This document shows, piece after piece, positions 15,910 through 26,258 of a stretch of 35,070 nt of DNA; the stretch's first letter is position 1; each line of letters begins with the position of its first letter. Origin of the DNA: Rhodocyclales bacterium (GTDB lineage Bacteria > Pseudomonadota > Gammaproteobacteria > Burkholderiales > Rhodocyclaceae). The translations under genes were made by a program, and so were the position numbers. The stretch is taken from NCBI GenBank assembly GCA_026399475.1, contig JAPLQY010000105.1, positions 1 to 35,070 of the forward strand. The letters run 5' to 3'. The notes beneath the pieces are model-generated. The model had not been told where the DNA came from, ran no database searches, and saw only the letters and a list, made by a program, of their open reading frames with translations.

Positions 15910-18239
15910 CACGCCTTCTCCACGCTCAGAACGGAGCACATCGCACCCAGCGCCAGCGTATCGGCATGCGCTGCCGCGACACGAACCACGCCATCGGGCA
16001 AGCCGGCATCGAGTTGCGCCAGAAGTGTCACGGTCGCGCTACCCCCAATCCTCGCCTGTTCGCCCGAAGCCAGCCCGAGCTTCGCCAGCAGCGCCGCATT
16101 CATGCGCGCGGTGGGTGCTGCCGAGTCGCGCGCCTGCTGCAAGGCGGGAGAACGTCGCACCAGGGAATCGGCAAAGTGGATCGGTACATCGGCGACGCGT
16201 TCGATACCGGTAACCGATGCGGTCAGGTTCAGCGCAGCGGCACCGACGCCGTTATCCAGGCCGGAAACAAACTCGGGTGTGCCGCCCAGCGCTTCGGCAC
16301 GGACATCTTCGCTGCTGTTGAATTCAAAACCGGCGACGTCCAGCAGGTTGCCCAGTACGCGCAACACCTTCCAGGCCGGACGCGCCTCGCCCAGGGGCTT
16401 GGCGGCGGCGTAGAAGCTCTGCACGCGGCCTTCGGTATTGACGAAAGTACCCGAGGTCTCCGAGAACGGCGACACCGGCAAGAGGACAGCCGCGTAATCG
16501 AGCATCGCCTGCGACTTGAAGGGGCTGAGGACCACCACGGCTGCGGCCCTGGCAAGTGCTGCCAAGGCCTGCGCGCCGTCTGCGCAATCAAGCTCCGGCT
16601 CAGCACCGACGACCACATAGGCCTGGCGCGGATCCTTGAGCATCGCGGCGGCATTGAGGCCAGCGCCCGACGGAACTGCCTTGGCAACATAGCCGCCGAC
16701 GCTGTTGGCCGCCTCGCCGAGGAAGCCGAATTTTCCGCCGAGCGCCGCCGCCAGCTGGCCAGCCAGTGCCTGAAGCGTCGCCGCCTGCGGGTGCTGCTGG
16801 GCGAAGTTGCCGAGCAGGATGCCGCTGCTGCTTCCCGATGCGAGACTTTGCGCGATGGCTTGCGCCTCAGCCGATACCGTCACATCCGCCAGCGCTGCAT
16901 CAGGCGCCACGTTCTTCAACTGGCATACGGCCTTGACGATCTGGGCCAGCACGGCGGGCAACCGCGACGGCGCGGCAATGGCACGCGCCGCGAGTTTGAT
17001 CAACAAGTCGTCGTCGGCACTGTGCAGGACGCTGACCTCCGTGCCACGCTTGGCCGACTGGCGCAAGCGCTGGGCGATCAGCGGATGATCCTTGCGCAGG
17101 AAGGAGCCGACCACCAGCACGCGATCGAGACGGCCGATGTCGGCGATCTTCATGCCCAGCCAGGGCGCGCCCTTACGCTTGCCGTCGGCCGAGAAATCGC
17201 TCTGGCGCAGGCGGAAGTCGATGTTCTCGCTGCCCAGACCACGCAGCAGCTTCTGCGCCAGATACATTTCTTCCAGCGTCGCATGCGGGCTCAGCAGCCC
17301 GCCGATGGCCGCGCCACCGTGGGTTTTGGCGACATCACGCAGCGCGTGCGAGGCGTAATCGAGGGCGACATTCCAGTCGACCTCTTTCCATTCGCCGCCC
17401 TGCTTGACCATCGGCCTGGTCAGGCGGTCGACGGAGTTCAGGCCCTGGTAGGAGAAACGCTCCTTGTCGGTCAGCCAGCATTCGTTGATGTCTTCGTTTT
17501 CCAGTGGCAGCACGCGCATTACCTTGTCATGCTTGGTCTGCACGATAAGGTTGCTGCCCAGGCCGTCATGCGGGCTCACCGACTTGCGCCGGGAAAGCTC
17601 CCAGGTGCGCGCCGCGAAGCGGAAGGGCTTGGAGGTCAGCGCACCGACCGGGCACAGATCGATCAGGTTGCCGGAGAGCTCGGTATCCACCGTCTTGCCG
17701 ATGAAGGGCATGACCTCAGCGTGTTCGCCGCGGAAGGACTGACCAAGTTCCATGAAGCCGGCAATCTCGGCCGTGAAGCGGATGCAGCGCGTGCAGTTGA
17801 TGCACCGGGTCATGTCGGTCGCTACCAGCGGGCCGAGATTCTTGTCGGGGACGACGCGCTTTTCCTCTTCGTATTTCGAGGCGGACTCGCCGTAACCGAC
17901 CGCGAGATCCTGCAACTGGCACTCGCCGCCCTGGTCGCAGATCGGGCAATCCAGCGGGTGGTTGATCAGCAGGAACTCCATCACGGCCTTCTGCGCCTTG
18001 ACCGCCAGGGCTGAATGCGTGAACACCTTCATGCCCTTGGTCACTGGCGTTGCGCAGGCCGGCATCGGCTTCGGCGCTTTTTCCACTTCAACCAGGCACA
18101 TCCGGCAATTGGCCGCGATGGACAGCTTCTTGTGATAGCAGAAGTGCGGGATGTAGGTGCCCAGTTGATGGGCCGCCTCGATGATGGTGCTGCCCTCGGC
18201 GACCTGCAGCGTCTTGCCGTCGATTTCGATCTCTACCAT
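15909..18239 (-). CDS. nuoG: NADH-quinone oxidoreductase subunit G
   Basis: A 776-residue iron-sulfur subunit. The N-terminal ferredoxin domain binds 2Fe-2S (Cys in [17 protein letters not shown] and the Cys of MPACATPV). A His/Cys 4Fe-4S site ([14 protein letters not shown]) and the CINCTRC plus LCPVGALT 4Fe-4S site follow. The E. coli-type extra cluster N7 appears absent: the region after [11 protein letters not shown] lacks the CxxC motif. The rest is a molybdopterin-oxidoreductase-like domain without cofactor, with a divergent C-terminus. ATG 18239 shares one base with the nuoF stop. A longer frame to 18593 overlaps nuoF and is rejected. Confidence 0.96.
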   Translation of the reverse strand: MVEIEIDGKTLQVAEGSTIIEAAHQLGTYIPHFCYHKKLSIAANCRMCLVEVEKAPKPMPACATPVTKGMKVFTHSALAVKAQKAVMEFLLINHPLDCPICDQGGECQLQDLAVGYGESASKYEEEKRVVPDKNLGPLVATDMTRCINCTRCIRFTAEIAGFMELGQSFRGEHAEVMPFIGKTVDTELSGNLIDLCPVGALTSKPFRFAARTWELSRRKSVSPHDGLGSNLIVQTKHDKVMRVLPLENEDINECWLTDKERFSYQGLNSVDRLTRPMVKQGGEWKEVDWNVALDYASHALRDVAKTHGGAAIGGLLSPHATLEEMYLAQKLLRGLGSENIDFRLRQSDFSADGKRKGAPWLGMKIADIGRLDRVLVVGSFLRKDHPLIAQRLRQSAKRGTEVSVLHSADDDLLIKLAARAIAAPSRLPAVLAQIVKAVCQLKNVAPDAALADVTVSAEAQAIAQSLASGSSSGILLGNFAQQHPQAATLQALAGQLAAALGGKFGFLGEAANSVGGYVAKAVPSGAGLNAAAMLKDPRQAYVVVGAEPELDCADGAQALAALARAAAVVVLSPFKSQAMLDYAAVLLPVSPFSETSGTFVNTEGRVQSFYAAAKPLGEARPAWKVLRVLGNLLDVAGFEFNSSEDVRAEALGGTPEFVSGLDNGVGAAALNLTASVTGIERVADVPIHFADSLVRRSPALQQARDSAAPTARMNAALLAKLGLASGEQARIGGSATVTLLAQLDAGLPDGVVRVAAAHADTLALGAMCSVLSVEKA

Positions 18240-19582
18240 TACGCTGTCCCCGCTGTTGACGAAGCGCGGAAGAATCCGCTGCCCGCACGCTGGACTTCGG
18301 GATCGACGAGGCACTTCTTGTGCTCGATGTGGTATTCGAATTCGCTCTGGAAATGCTTGATGAAACTGCGCACCGGGAAAGCGGCGGCATCGGCCAGCGC
18401 GCAGATGGTCTTGCCCATCATGTTGTCGGTCACGCGATTGAGCAGATCGAGATCCTCGGGACGGCCCTGGCCATGCTCGATGCGATGCACGACGCGATAC
18501 AGCCAGCCGCTGCCCTCGCGGCAGGGTGTGCATTGACCGCAGGACTCTTCGAAATAGAAATAGGACAGACGCTCCAGCGCCTTGACCATGCACACGGTTT
18601 CGTCCATCACGATGACCGCGCCCGAGCCAAGCATGGAGCCGGCCTTGGCGATGGAGTCGTAATCCATGGTGCAGTCCATCATCACGTCAGCGGGCAGCAC
18701 CGGGGCCGAGGAGCCGCCGGGGATCACGGCCTTGAGCTTGCGCCCGCCGCGCATGCCGCCGGCCATTTCCAGCAGTTTGGCGAACGGCGTGCCCATCGGC
18801 ACTTCGTAATTGCCGGGACGATTGACGTGGCCCGACACGGAAAACAGCTTGGTGCCGCCGTTGTTGGGCTTGCCGAGGTTGAGGTAGGCCTCGCCGCCCA
18901 TGCCGAGGATGAAGGGAATCGCGGCAAAGGTTTCGGTGTTGTTGATGGTGGTCGGCTTGCCGTAGAGGCCGAAGTTCGCCGGGAACGGCGGCTTGTAGCG
19001 CGGCTGGCCCTTCTTGCCCTCGATGGACTCGAGCAGACCGGTTTCCTCGCCGCAGATATAGGCGCCCCAGCCGTGATGCGCGAAGAGGTCGAAGCTGAAA
19101 CCGGAACCGAGGATGTTGTCGCCCAGATAGCCGGCGGCACGGGCCTGGTCAAGCGCTTCTTCGAAACGCTGGTAGATGTCGAAAATCTCGCCGTGGATAT
19201 AGTTGTAGCCACGCTTGGCACCGACTGCGTAGCCGGCGATGATCATGCCTTCGATGGTCGAATGCGGGTCGAAGCGCAACAGGTCGCGATCCTTGAAAGT
19301 ACCCGGCTCGCCTTCGTCGGTATTGCATACGACGTACTTTTCCGGTGCCGCCTTGGGCATGAAGCTCCACTTCAGGCCGGTGGGAAAGCCGGCGCCGCCG
19401 CGACCGCGCAGCGAGGACTTCTTGACCTCGGCGATCAGGTCGTCCTGGGGCATCTTGCTGGCCAGGATCCGCTTCAATTGGGCATAGCCGCCGCGCGCCT
19501 CGTAGTCCTTGAGGCTCCATCCGGCGTCGCCCTTGGACCAACCGGTAGTCAGCAGGGGATTGATGGTGTCGATCAGAGCCAT
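18239..19582 (-). CDS. nuoF: NADH-quinone oxidoreductase subunit F (NADH/FMN binding)
   Basis: A 447-residue subunit that oxidises NADH. The glycine-rich NADH site is [16 protein letters not shown], the FMN region is [16 protein letters not shown] and [17 protein letters not shown], and cluster N3 is bound by CGQCTPC plus the Cys of TICALADAA. The last about 20 residues (after [11 protein letters not shown]) form a short Ala/Ser tail. It is one base past nuoE in a tight operon. Confidence 0.97.
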   Translation of the reverse strand: MALIDTINPLLTTGWSKGDAGWSLKDYEARGGYAQLKRILASKMPQDDLIAEVKKSSLRGRGGAGFPTGLKWSFMPKAAPEKYVVCNTDEGEPGTFKDRDLLRFDPHSTIEGMIIAGYAVGAKRGYNYIHGEIFDIYQRFEEALDQARAAGYLGDNILGSGFSFDLFAHHGWGAYICGEETGLLESIEGKKGQPRYKPPFPANFGLYGKPTTINNTETFAAIPFILGMGGEAYLNLGKPNNGGTKLFSVSGHVNRPGNYEVPMGTPFAKLLEMAGGMRGGRKLKAVIPGGSSAPVLPADVMMDCTMDYDSIAKAGSMLGSGAVIVMDETVCMVKALERLSYFYFEESCGQCTPCREGSGWLYRVVHRIEHGQGRPEDLDLLNRVTDNMMGKTICALADAAAFPVRSFIKHFQSEFEYHIEHKKCLVDPEVQRAGSGFFRASSTAGTA

Positions 19583-19583
19583 G

Positions 19584-20075
19584 TTATTTGCACTCCGCCA
19601 ACAGCTTGTCGATCTGTTCCGGCAACATGAAGCTGCACATGCGCTTGTTATTCACCAGCATCACCGGTGCATCGCCGCAGGCCCCCATGCACTCGCCTTC
19701 CTTCAAAGTAAACTTGCCGTCCGCGGTGGTCTCGTTGAAATCGATGCCCAACTTTTCCTTGACGTAATCGGCCGCATGCACACCGCCCGACAGGGCGCAA
19801 GGCAGGTTGGTGCACACCGTCAGCTTGTATTTGCCGACCGGCTGCAGGTCGTACATGTTGTAGAAGCTTGCCACCTCATAGGCGGCGACGGGCGCCATGC
19901 CCAGATAAGCGGCGACGGCAGCGATGGTCTCCTGTGACAACCAGCCCTTCTCGTCCTGTGCGATCACCAGCGCCGCCATCACGGCGGACTGCTTCTGGTC
20001 GGCCGGATACTTGGCCACCTCGCGGTCGATTTTTGCCAGGGCTTCCGGACTCAACATGTCGTATTGATTATTCAT
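19584..20075 (-). CDS. nuoE: NADH-quinone oxidoreductase subunit E (2Fe-2S)
   Basis: A 163-residue thioredoxin-like ferredoxin subunit carrying cluster N1a. The four ligands are in VCTNLPCAL and [11 protein letters not shown]. It partners NuoF in the NADH dehydrogenase module. The start at 20075 gives six residues before [11 protein letters not shown], where many homologues begin, so ATG 20057 is possible. Confidence 0.96.
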   Translation of the reverse strand: MNNQYDMLSPEALAKIDREVAKYPADQKQSAVMAALVIAQDEKGWLSQETIAAVAAYLGMAPVAAYEVASFYNMYDLQPVGKYKLTVCTNLPCALSGGVHAADYVKEKLGIDFNETTADGKFTLKEGECMGACGDAPVMLVNNKRMCSFMLPEQIDKLLAECK

Positions 20076-20083
20076 GCGGCGGT

Positions 20084-21337
20084 CTATCTATCAACATCGC
20101 CAAGCACCAGGTCGATGGTGCCGATGACGGCACTCGCATCGGCCAGCATATGGCCCCTCACCAATTCATCAACACCAGCCAGATGCGGAATGCCTGCGGT
20201 GTGCAGCCTGATCCGGTAGGGCTTGTTGGCGCCGTCCGATACCGCCCACACCGCCATCTCGCCCTTGGGATGCTCGATCGCGGCATAGGCTTCGCCCGCC
20301 GGTACATGCATGCCTTCGGAAAACAGCTTGAAATGGTGAATCAGTTCTTCCATGCTGCCCTTCATCTTCTCCCGCGGTGGCGGTGCCACCTTGTGGTCAT
20401 CGGTGATGACGGGACCGGGATTCTTGCGCAGCCACTCGATGCACTGGCGGACGATGCGGTTGGCCTGGAGCATTTCTTCCATGCGCACCAGATAGCGGTC
20501 ATAGCAGTCGCCATTGACGCCCACCGGAATATCGAAGTCCATGCGGTCATAAACCTCATAGGGCTGCTTCTTGCGCAGATCCCATTCGACACCCGAACCG
20601 CGCAACATCGGTCCGCTGAAGCCCTTCGCCATGGCACGCTCCGGGCTGATGACGCCGACGCCGACGGTGCGCTGCTTCCAGATCCGGTTGTCGGTCAGCA
20701 GGGTATGGTATTCACCTACATAGATCGGGAAGCGCCTGGTGAAATCTTCGACGAAGTCGAGCAGCGAACCGCTGCGTGCCTCGTTCAATTCCTTCACGGT
20801 CTGCGCGTTCTTGAACTTGTTTTCCTTGTACTTCGGCATCTGGTCCGGCAGGTCGCGATAGACGCCGCCCGGACGGTAGTAGGCGCCGTGCATGCGGATG
20901 CCGGTCAGCGCCTCAAGGATGTCGAAAATATCCTCGCGCTCGCGGAAAGTGTAAAGCACCATGCCCATGGCGCCGATATCGAGGGCGTGGGTGCCGATGC
21001 TGAGAAGGTGATTGAGGATGCGCGTCAGTTCATCGACCATGACGCGTATGTACTGGCCCCGGATCGGCACAGCGACGCCCAGCAGACGTTCCACCGCCAG
21101 GCAGTAGGCGTGCTCGCTGGGAATCATCGAGGTGTAGTCGAGACGATCCAGAAACGGCAGGGTCTGCAGCCAGGTCCTTGATTCCGTCAGTTTCTCGGTG
21201 CCGCGATGCAGCAGGCCGATGTGCGGATCGGCGCGCACGATGACTTCGCCTTCCAGTTCCAGCACCAGTCGCAATACGCCGTGGGCCGCCGGATGCTGCG
21301 GACCGAAATTGAGGGTGTAATTCTTGACGTCAGCCAC
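20084..21337 (-). CDS. nuoD: NADH-quinone oxidoreductase subunit D
   Basis: A 417-residue 49-kDa-type subunit forming the quinone pocket with NuoB. Diagnostic stretches are [19 protein letters not shown] near the start (quinone-site His), [10 protein letters not shown], and [21 protein letters not shown] 21337 is chosen because it gives the usual start (V/M-A-D-V-K-N-Y) and length, with AAGGTGG six bases ahead; it overlaps the end of nuoC by eight bases. The frame stays open to an ATG at 21367, which would add ten residues. Confidence 0.95.
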   Translation of the reverse strand: MADVKNYTLNFGPQHPAAHGVLRLVLELEGEVIVRADPHIGLLHRGTEKLTESRTWLQTLPFLDRLDYTSMIPSEHAYCLAVERLLGVAVPIRGQYIRVMVDELTRILNHLLSIGTHALDIGAMGMVLYTFREREDIFDILEALTGIRMHGAYYRPGGVYRDLPDQMPKYKENKFKNAQTVKELNEARSGSLLDFVEDFTRRFPIYVGEYHTLLTDNRIWKQRTVGVGVISPERAMAKGFSGPMLRGSGVEWDLRKKQPYEVYDRMDFDIPVGVNGDCYDRYLVRMEEMLQANRIVRQCIEWLRKNPGPVITDDHKVAPPPREKMKGSMEELIHHFKLFSEGMHVPAGEAYAAIEHPKGEMAVWAVSDGANKPYRIRLHTAGIPHLAGVDELVRGHMLADASAVIGTIDLVLGDVDR

Positions 21338-21932
21338 GGCCGCCACCTTTTGCATAGGTTTCTTCACGCACGATGCGCGGCGTCACTTCACGTGGCTCGA
21401 TGGTCACCGGCTGATAGACCACGCGCTGCTGCTCGGGGTCGTAACGCATTTCGACATAACCGGAAAGCGGAAAGTCCTTGCGATAGGGATGTCCGACAAA
21501 ACCATAGTCGGTCAAAATGCGGCGCAGATCGACATGACCTTCGAAGTGGATACCAAACATGTCGAAGGCTTCACGCTCGTACCAGTTGGCGCTGTTCCAT
21601 ATGTCCATGACGGACGACACCACGGGAAACTTGTCGTCCTCGGCAAACACCTTGACCGTCAAACGCCAGTTATGGGTGATCGAAAGCAACTGGCTGACAG
21701 CGGCAAAGCGCTTGCCCTGATAACCGGTAAATTCGGAGTAATCGATACCGCCGAGATCCATCAGTTGCTCGAAGCGCAGCGCCGGATCATCGCGCAAACG
21801 AAGCGCTACCTCAAGATAGTTCTGCTCCGGCACCACGATGGTGACCTGGCCGAGCAACAGGGCCGGGGCACCGATACGATCACCGAAAGTCTCCTTCAGC
21901 TGTCGTATAAGGCGGTCCAGTTTTGCGCTCAT
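21330..21932 (-). CDS. nuoC: NADH-quinone oxidoreductase subunit C
   Basis: A 200-residue 30-kDa-type subunit, separate from NuoD (unlike the fused NuoCD of E. coli). The signature is [42 protein letters not shown]. It stabilises NuoD at the junction of the peripheral arm. It lies 18 bases after nuoB. Confidence 0.97.
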   Translation of the reverse strand: MSAKLDRLIRQLKETFGDRIGAPALLLGQVTIVVPEQNYLEVALRLRDDPALRFEQLMDLGGIDYSEFTGYQGKRFAAVSQLLSITHNWRLTVKVFAEDDKFPVVSSVMDIWNSANWYEREAFDMFGIHFEGHVDLRRILTDYGFVGHPYRKDFPLSGYVEMRYDPEQQRVVYQPVTIEPREVTPRIVREETYAKGGGRG

Positions 21933-21950
21933 GTGATAGGCCTGTAAGGA

Positions 21951-22427
21951 TCAGCGGGCGATGGTGGAAGTGCGCCGGATCTTGCTCTGCAACTGGATCA
22001 GGCCGTACAGCAGCGCCTCCGCCGTCGGCGGACAGCCCGGTACGTAGACATCGACGGGCACAATGCGGTCCACGCCGCGCACCACTGAATACGAGTAGTG
22101 ATAGTAGCCGCCGCCATTGGCGCAGGAACCCATGGACAGAACCCAACGCGGGTCGGGCATCTGGTCGTAGACCTTGCGCAAGGCCGGCGCCATCTTGTTG
22201 GTCAGCGTACCGGCGACAATCATGATGTCCGAATGGCGCGGACTCGGCCGGAACATGATGCCGAACCGGTCAAGGTCGTAGCGCGAGCAGCCGGTGTGAA
22301 TCATTTCGATGGCGCAACAGGCCAGACCGAATGTCGCCGGCCACATCGAACCGGTACGCGTCCAGTTGATGATCTTGTCCAGCGACGTGGTGACGAAGCC
22401 TTCCTGCAGAATGCCTTCGATGCTCAT
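21951..22427 (-). CDS. nuoB: NADH-quinone oxidoreductase subunit B (cluster N2)
   Basis: A 158-residue subunit binding N2, the cluster that reduces quinone. The ligands are the tandem cysteines in GLACCAIEM, the Cys of SMGSCANGG and the Cys of [17 protein letters not shown] 22427 ([19 protein letters not shown]) matches the family start; the frame open to 22496 lies within nuoA. It follows nuoA by 22 bases. Confidence 0.97.
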   Translation of the reverse strand: MSIEGILQEGFVTTSLDKIINWTRTGSMWPATFGLACCAIEMIHTGCSRYDLDRFGIMFRPSPRHSDIMIVAGTLTNKMAPALRKVYDQMPDPRWVLSMGSCANGGGYYHYSYSVVRGVDRIVPVDVYVPGCPPTAEALLYGLIQLQSKIRRTSTIAR

Positions 22428-22449
22428 GCGCTGTAGTCCTTGATCATCT

Positions 22450-22824
22450 TCAGTCCCAATCCAGCGCACCCTTGGCCCACGCATAAGCGTAGCCAACGAT
22501 GAGGATGCCGAGAAACACGAACATTTCGACGAAACCGAACATCTTCACTGCCTCGGTATTGACGATCTCCTTGAAGATCGAGGCCCAGGGAAAAAGGAAG
22601 GCGATTTCGAGATCGAACAGGATGAAGAGAATGGCAATCAGGTAATAGCGCACGTCGAATTTCATGCGCGCATCTTCGAAGGGAGCAAAGCCGCATTCGA
22701 AGGCGGACAACTTTTCGCTGTTGGGATTATTGGGCCCTATTAACCAACCCAGAAGGATCGGAACACAGCCGAAGACGAGGCCAACTGCAACGAAGACGAG
22801 TATCGGGAAGTAATTATCCAGCAT
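22450..22824 (-). CDS. nuoA: NADH-quinone oxidoreductase subunit A
   Basis: A 124-residue, three-helix membrane subunit and first gene of the nuo operon. The loop [45 protein letters not shown] is typical, with the Cys-containing loop that covers the quinone entrance and the conserved DLE. No strong ribosome binding site precedes the ATG; the 16 bases before it contain a small GTGGC/GCCAC hairpin. Confidence 0.96.
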   Translation of the reverse strand: MLDNYFPILVFVAVGLVFGCVPILLGWLIGPNNPNSEKLSAFECGFAPFEDARMKFDVRYYLIAILFILFDLEIAFLFPWASIFKEIVNTEAVKMFGFVEMFVFLGILIVGYAYAWAKGALDWD

Positions 22825-22985
22825 TTTGGTGGCAAGCCACTTTATTACTCATTATTGTCGGCCGGTCAGCCCGCGTTGTACTGCAGGAAATCCGGCGCTC
22901 GACTACTGTGCTGCTTTGCTTCTGTGCGTCTGTTCTTCTGTGTTGCCGTACTGCTTTGTTGCCGCTGTACCAATACCATATTCCT
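22825..22985 (-). other. Leader between tRNA-Leu and nuoA
   Basis: 161 bases without a convincing gene. It is AG-rich on the minus strand and has no clear terminator, so nuo may be transcribed together with the tRNA, secG and tpiA, or from a promoter here that I cannot pin down. Confidence 0.4.
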
Positions 22986-23070
22986 TGGTGCCGACGGTGA
23001 GACTCGAACTCACACAGCTTTCGCCACTACCCCCTCAAGATAGCGTGTCTACCAATTTCACCACGTCGGC
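22986..23070 (-). tRNA. leuT: tRNA-Leu (anticodon GAG)
   Basis: An 85-base cloverleaf. The acceptor arms are GCCGACG and CGTCGGC, with discriminator A and an encoded CCA. The D-arm GGTGAAATTGGTAGACACGC is of leucine type. Anticodon stem CTATC/GGTAG encloses TTGAGGG, giving GAG at 34-36. A long variable arm (TGGCGAAAGCTGT), as expected for class II tRNA, is followed by T-loop GTTCGAGTC. It reads CUC/CUU codons. Confidence 0.97.
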
Positions 23071-23096
23071 TTTGCGCTGCTTAACGAGTGGCGCGA

Positions 23097-23102
23097 ATTA
23101 TA
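23097..23102 (-). promoter_or_regulatory. Likely -10 element of the tRNA-Leu promoter
   Basis: TATAAT on the minus strand, 27 bases before the tRNA 5' end, followed by the GC-rich stretch CGCGCC, which resembles the discriminator of stringently controlled tRNA promoters. No good -35 hexamer is seen at 16-18 bases. Confidence 0.45.
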
Positions 23103-23173
23103 TATCACGCTGTTCACTCTCTGATGCGCAGCACCAAAATTTTTTAACGCGCCGGGACTTCATCCCCCGCCAT

Positions 23174-23524
23174 TTATTTCGGAATGTCCTTGGCCCGCGA
23201 ATCCGGCACTGCCGGCTGCGGCGCAGGAACAGCGGGGGTCGTCTGCGCCGGCGCCGAATCCATCACGCTGCCTGAAACTCGCGGACGTGATGTCGCAATG
23301 TAGGAAAGTCCAAGACTGGTCAGAAAGAAAACTGCGGCGAGTCCTGCCGTCAAGCGCGACAGAAAATTGGCGGAACCCGTGGCACCGAACAGGCTGCCCG
23401 ACGCGCCGCTGCCGAAAGCCGCGCCCATGTCCGCACCCTTGCCATGCTGGAGCAGCACCAGGCCGATGACGCCGAGACCGGCGATGATATGCACGGTCAA
23501 GATAATGCTATGCAATAAATCCAT
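23174..23524 (-). CDS. secG: Preprotein translocase subunit SecG
   Basis: A 116-residue inner-membrane protein of the Sec translocon. Two helices (about 3-22 and 56-74) flank the conserved LLQHGKGADMGAAFGSGASGSLFGATGSANFLSRLT loop. The Ala/Pro-rich tail (about 85-116) is a variable cytosolic or periplasmic extension found in many betaproteobacteria. It lies 21 bases after tpiA, the usual beta/gammaproteobacterial order tpiA-secG-tRNA-nuo. Confidence 0.95.
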   Translation of the reverse strand: MDLLHSIILTVHIIAGLGVIGLVLLQHGKGADMGAAFGSGASGSLFGATGSANFLSRLTAGLAAVFFLTSLGLSYIATSRPRVSGSVMDSAPAQTTPAVPAPQPAVPDSRAKDIPK

Positions 23525-23545
23525 GAAAACCTCGTGAAATTATGT

Positions 23546-24292
23546 TCAGGCAGCGGCGCTGCAAATGGCGAGAAAATCCGCCGCCACAAGTGAAGCGCCG
23601 CCGATGAGTCCGCCATCGATGTCGGCTTGACCGAAAAGCTCGGCCGCGTTGTTGGCCTTGACGCTGCCGCCATAAAGAATGCGCAGCCCGGCGGCAATAT
23701 CGCCACCGGCACGCGCGAAACGGGCACGGATCAGGGCATGTACTTCCTGCGCCTGCAGCGGTGATGCGGTACGTCCGGTGCCGATCGCCCACACCGGCTC
23801 GTAGGCGACCACGGCATCTGCGAAGGCGGCAATGCCTGCTTTCGCCAGAACCGCATCGATCTGCCGCGTCACCACCTCGGCGGTAACACCGGTCTCGCGC
23901 TCGGCGAGCGATTCGCCGACGCACAGCACCGGCGTCACGCCGGCCTTCTGCGCCGCGACAAACTTGGCGGCAACCACGGCATCTGTGTCGCCGAAAAAGG
24001 AACGCCGTTCGGAATGGCCCACCAGGGCATAACGGCAATCGAAATCTGCCAGCATCGCGCCGCTGACTTCTCCCGTCCAGGCGCCCTGCGCATGCTCGGA
24101 GACATCCTGCGCACCCCAGGCAACGGCACCGCCGGCAAGCACCGAGCGGGCTTGCGCCAGATACGGATAAGGCACGCACAGAGCCACTTCGGCTCGCCCC
24201 CGGGCGCCGTCGCGCACGGCGTGCAGCAACCCCAGGTTGGTAGCGAGGCTGCCATGCATTTTCCAGTTTCCGGCAACAAGTTTGGCGCGCAT
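23546..24292 (-). CDS. tpiA: Triosephosphate isomerase
   Basis: A 248-residue TIM barrel that interconverts dihydroxyacetone phosphate and glyceraldehyde 3-phosphate. Catalytic residues are visible: Asn/Lys in AGNWKMHG near the start, His in VGHSERRSFFGD, and the base Glu in AYEPVWAIGTG; the phosphate loop is ILYGGSVKANN. It is divergent from the frd operon across a 208-base gap, and first in the tpiA-secG run. Confidence 0.97.
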   Translation of the reverse strand: MRAKLVAGNWKMHGSLATNLGLLHAVRDGARGRAEVALCVPYPYLAQARSVLAGGAVAWGAQDVSEHAQGAWTGEVSGAMLADFDCRYALVGHSERRSFFGDTDAVVAAKFVAAQKAGVTPVLCVGESLAERETGVTAEVVTRQIDAVLAKAGIAAFADAVVAYEPVWAIGTGRTASPLQAQEVHALIRARFARAGGDIAAGLRILYGGSVKANNAAELFGQADIDGGLIGGASLVAADFLAICSAAA

Positions 24293-24420
24293 GGTGGTAC
24301 AGGGGCATCTACAGGAAGGGCAGGATTATAACGACTGCGCCAGGCAAACGCCAGACTGAAAGCCACGGCAGTTTGCTGCGCGACTGATCGGGCCGCTTTC
24401 CGGTTTCGCCCTGCCGACAT

Positions 24421-24434
24421 TTGACAAAGATCAA
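24421..24434 (+). promoter_or_regulatory. FNR/ANR-type box upstream of frdA
   Basis: TTGAC-AAAG-ATCAA matches the consensus TTGAT-N4-ATCAA at nine of ten positions. Its centre lies about 41 bases before the transcription start predicted from the GACAAT hexamer at 24456-24461, the class II activator position. It indicates oxygen-limited induction of frdABCD. Confidence 0.82.
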
Positions 24435-24455
24435 CAAGACTCGCCGCAAAACGTC

Positions 24456-24461
24456 GACAAT
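24456..24461 (+). promoter_or_regulatory. Probable -10 hexamer of the frd promoter
   Basis: GACAAT agrees with TATAAT at four of six bases. A start about seven bases downstream (24468-24469) would place the FNR-type box at -41.5. No separate -35 is needed in that arrangement. Confidence 0.55.
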
Positions 24462-24500
24462 GCCCGCCCGAGATCAACGAACACCTTATGGATGGGCGGA

Positions 24501-26258
24501 ATGGACACGATATCGACTGATGTAGTAATCATTGGGGCTGGGGGAGCGGGTCTGCGTGCCGCCATCGCTCTGGCTGAAACGGACCCCACCCTGCGCATTG
24601 CGCTGATCTCCAAGGTCTACCCGATGCGCAGCCACACCTGCGCCGCCGAGGGAGGCGCCGCCGGCGTGATCAAGTCGGACGACAGTTTCGACCTCCACTT
24701 CGACGACACGGTGGGTGGCGGCGACTGGCTCTCCGATCAGGACTGCGTCGAGTACTTCATCCACGAAGCTCCCAAGGAACTGCTGCAACTGGAACACTGG
24801 GGCTGCCCATGGAACCGCGAAGCGGACGGGTCGGTTGCGGTCAGGCCGTTCGGCGGCATGAAGAAAAAACGCACCTGGTTCGCCGCCGACAAGTCCGGCT
24901 TCCACATTCTGCACACCCTGTTTCAGACGTCGCTGCAGTTTCCCTCGATCATCCGCTACGACGAATACTATGCACTCGACCTGCTGGTCGATGACGGTCG
25001 TTGCCAGGGCGTAACTGCACTGGAGATGCGCAGCGGCGAGTTGCGCCAGTTCCATGCCAAGTCGGTAATCATCGCCGGCGGCGGCGCCGGTCGCATGTTC
25101 CCCTTCTCCACCAACGGCGCCATCAAGACCGGCGACGGCATGGCGATGGCCTACCGCGCAGGCGCGCCGTTGAAAGACATGGAGTTCGTCCAGTACCACC
25201 CGACCGGACTGCCCAACACCGGCAGCCTGCTGACCGAAGCCTGCCGCGGCGAAGGCGGCATTCTGGTCAATAAAAACGGGCGCCGCTTCCTGCAAGACTA
25301 CGGCATGGGTCCCGAGACGCCGGTGGGAAAACCGCAGCTCAAGACCATGGAACTTGGCCCGCGCGACCGCGTCAGCCAGTCCATCTGGCACGAAATTCAA
25401 AAAGGCAATGCGGTGTCGACCCCGTGGGGCGAATGCGTCCTGCTCGACATGCGCCATCTCGGCGAGAAGTACATCGACGAACGCCTGCCCCTGGTGCGCG
25501 AGTTGTGCGCGAGTTACCTGCAGGTGGATATCGTCAAGGATCCGGTACCGATCCGCCCCGTGGTGCATTACATGATGGGCGGCATCTCCACCAACACCAA
25601 GGCGGCAACGCCGATACCGGGCCTGTTTGCCGCCGGTGAGTGCGCCTGCGTCAGCCTCAACGGCGCCAACCGGCTGGGATCGAATTCACTGGTGGAACTG
25701 CTGGTGTTCGGTCGCCGCGCCGCCCTGTCTGCCATCGAACATATGCAGGGCCTGCCGGCCGCAAACACGGCGGCACTGAATGCACGGGCCGAACAAACCC
25801 AGGTGCGCATCCGCGAACTGTTTTCGCGCACCGGCGGCACCGAATCGATGTCCGGCCTGCGCAAGGAAATGATGGACACGATGGAGAAGAATGCCGGCAT
25901 CTATCGCACCGAAGAAGGCCTGCAGGAAGGCGTCACCAAGATCCACGAACTGCGCCAGCGCTACGGCAAGGTCATCCTCACCGACAAGAGCAATGTCTTC
26001 AACACCGACCTGTTCCAGATGCTCGAACTCGGATCCATGCTCGATTGCGCTGAAGCAGTCATCGTCGGCGCACTGGCTCGCAAGGAATCGCGCGGCGCTC
26101 ACCAGCGGCTCGATTATGTCGATCGCGACGACAAGAAATTCCTGTGCCACACGATGGTCCACTATCAGGGCCTGGACGTTCCACGCGTCGACTACCTTGA
26201 CGTGGTGATCACCAAGTCGCCGCCCGGTGTGCGCGACTACTCGGGAGACCACAAATGA
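24501..26258 (+). CDS. frdA: Fumarate reductase flavoprotein subunit
   Basis: A 585-residue protein strongly resembling E. coli FrdA throughout. FAD site: IIGAGGAGLRAAIA; His45 in MRSHTCAAEGG is the covalent flavin attachment residue. The active site is covered by MEFVQYHPTGLP, LLTEACRGEGG, ELGPRDRVSQ and VHYMMGGISTN. With FrdB, FrdC and FrdD it should reduce fumarate to succinate with a low-potential quinol on the cytoplasmic side of the membrane. ATG 24501 aligns with the E. coli start; an in-frame ATG at 24492 would add three residues. The small two-subunit FrdCD anchor makes succinate dehydrogenase less likely. Confidence 0.95.
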   Translation: MDTISTDVVIIGAGGAGLRAAIALAETDPTLRIALISKVYPMRSHTCAAEGGAAGVIKSDDSFDLHFDDTVGGGDWLSDQDCVEYFIHEAPKELLQLEHWGCPWNREADGSVAVRPFGGMKKKRTWFAADKSGFHILHTLFQTSLQFPSIIRYDEYYALDLLVDDGRCQGVTALEMRSGELRQFHAKSVIIAGGGAGRMFPFSTNGAIKTGDGMAMAYRAGAPLKDMEFVQYHPTGLPNTGSLLTEACRGEGGILVNKNGRRFLQDYGMGPETPVGKPQLKTMELGPRDRVSQSIWHEIQKGNAVSTPWGECVLLDMRHLGEKYIDERLPLVRELCASYLQVDIVKDPVPIRPVVHYMMGGISTNTKAATPIPGLFAAGECACVSLNGANRLGSNSLVELLVFGRRAALSAIEHMQGLPAANTAALNARAEQTQVRIRELFSRTGGTESMSGLRKEMMDTMEKNAGIYRTEEGLQEGVTKIHELRQRYGKVILTDKSNVFNTDLFQMLELGSMLDCAEAVIVGALARKESRGAHQRLDYVDRDDKKFLCHTMVHYQGLDVPRVDYLDVVITKSPPGVRDYSGDHK

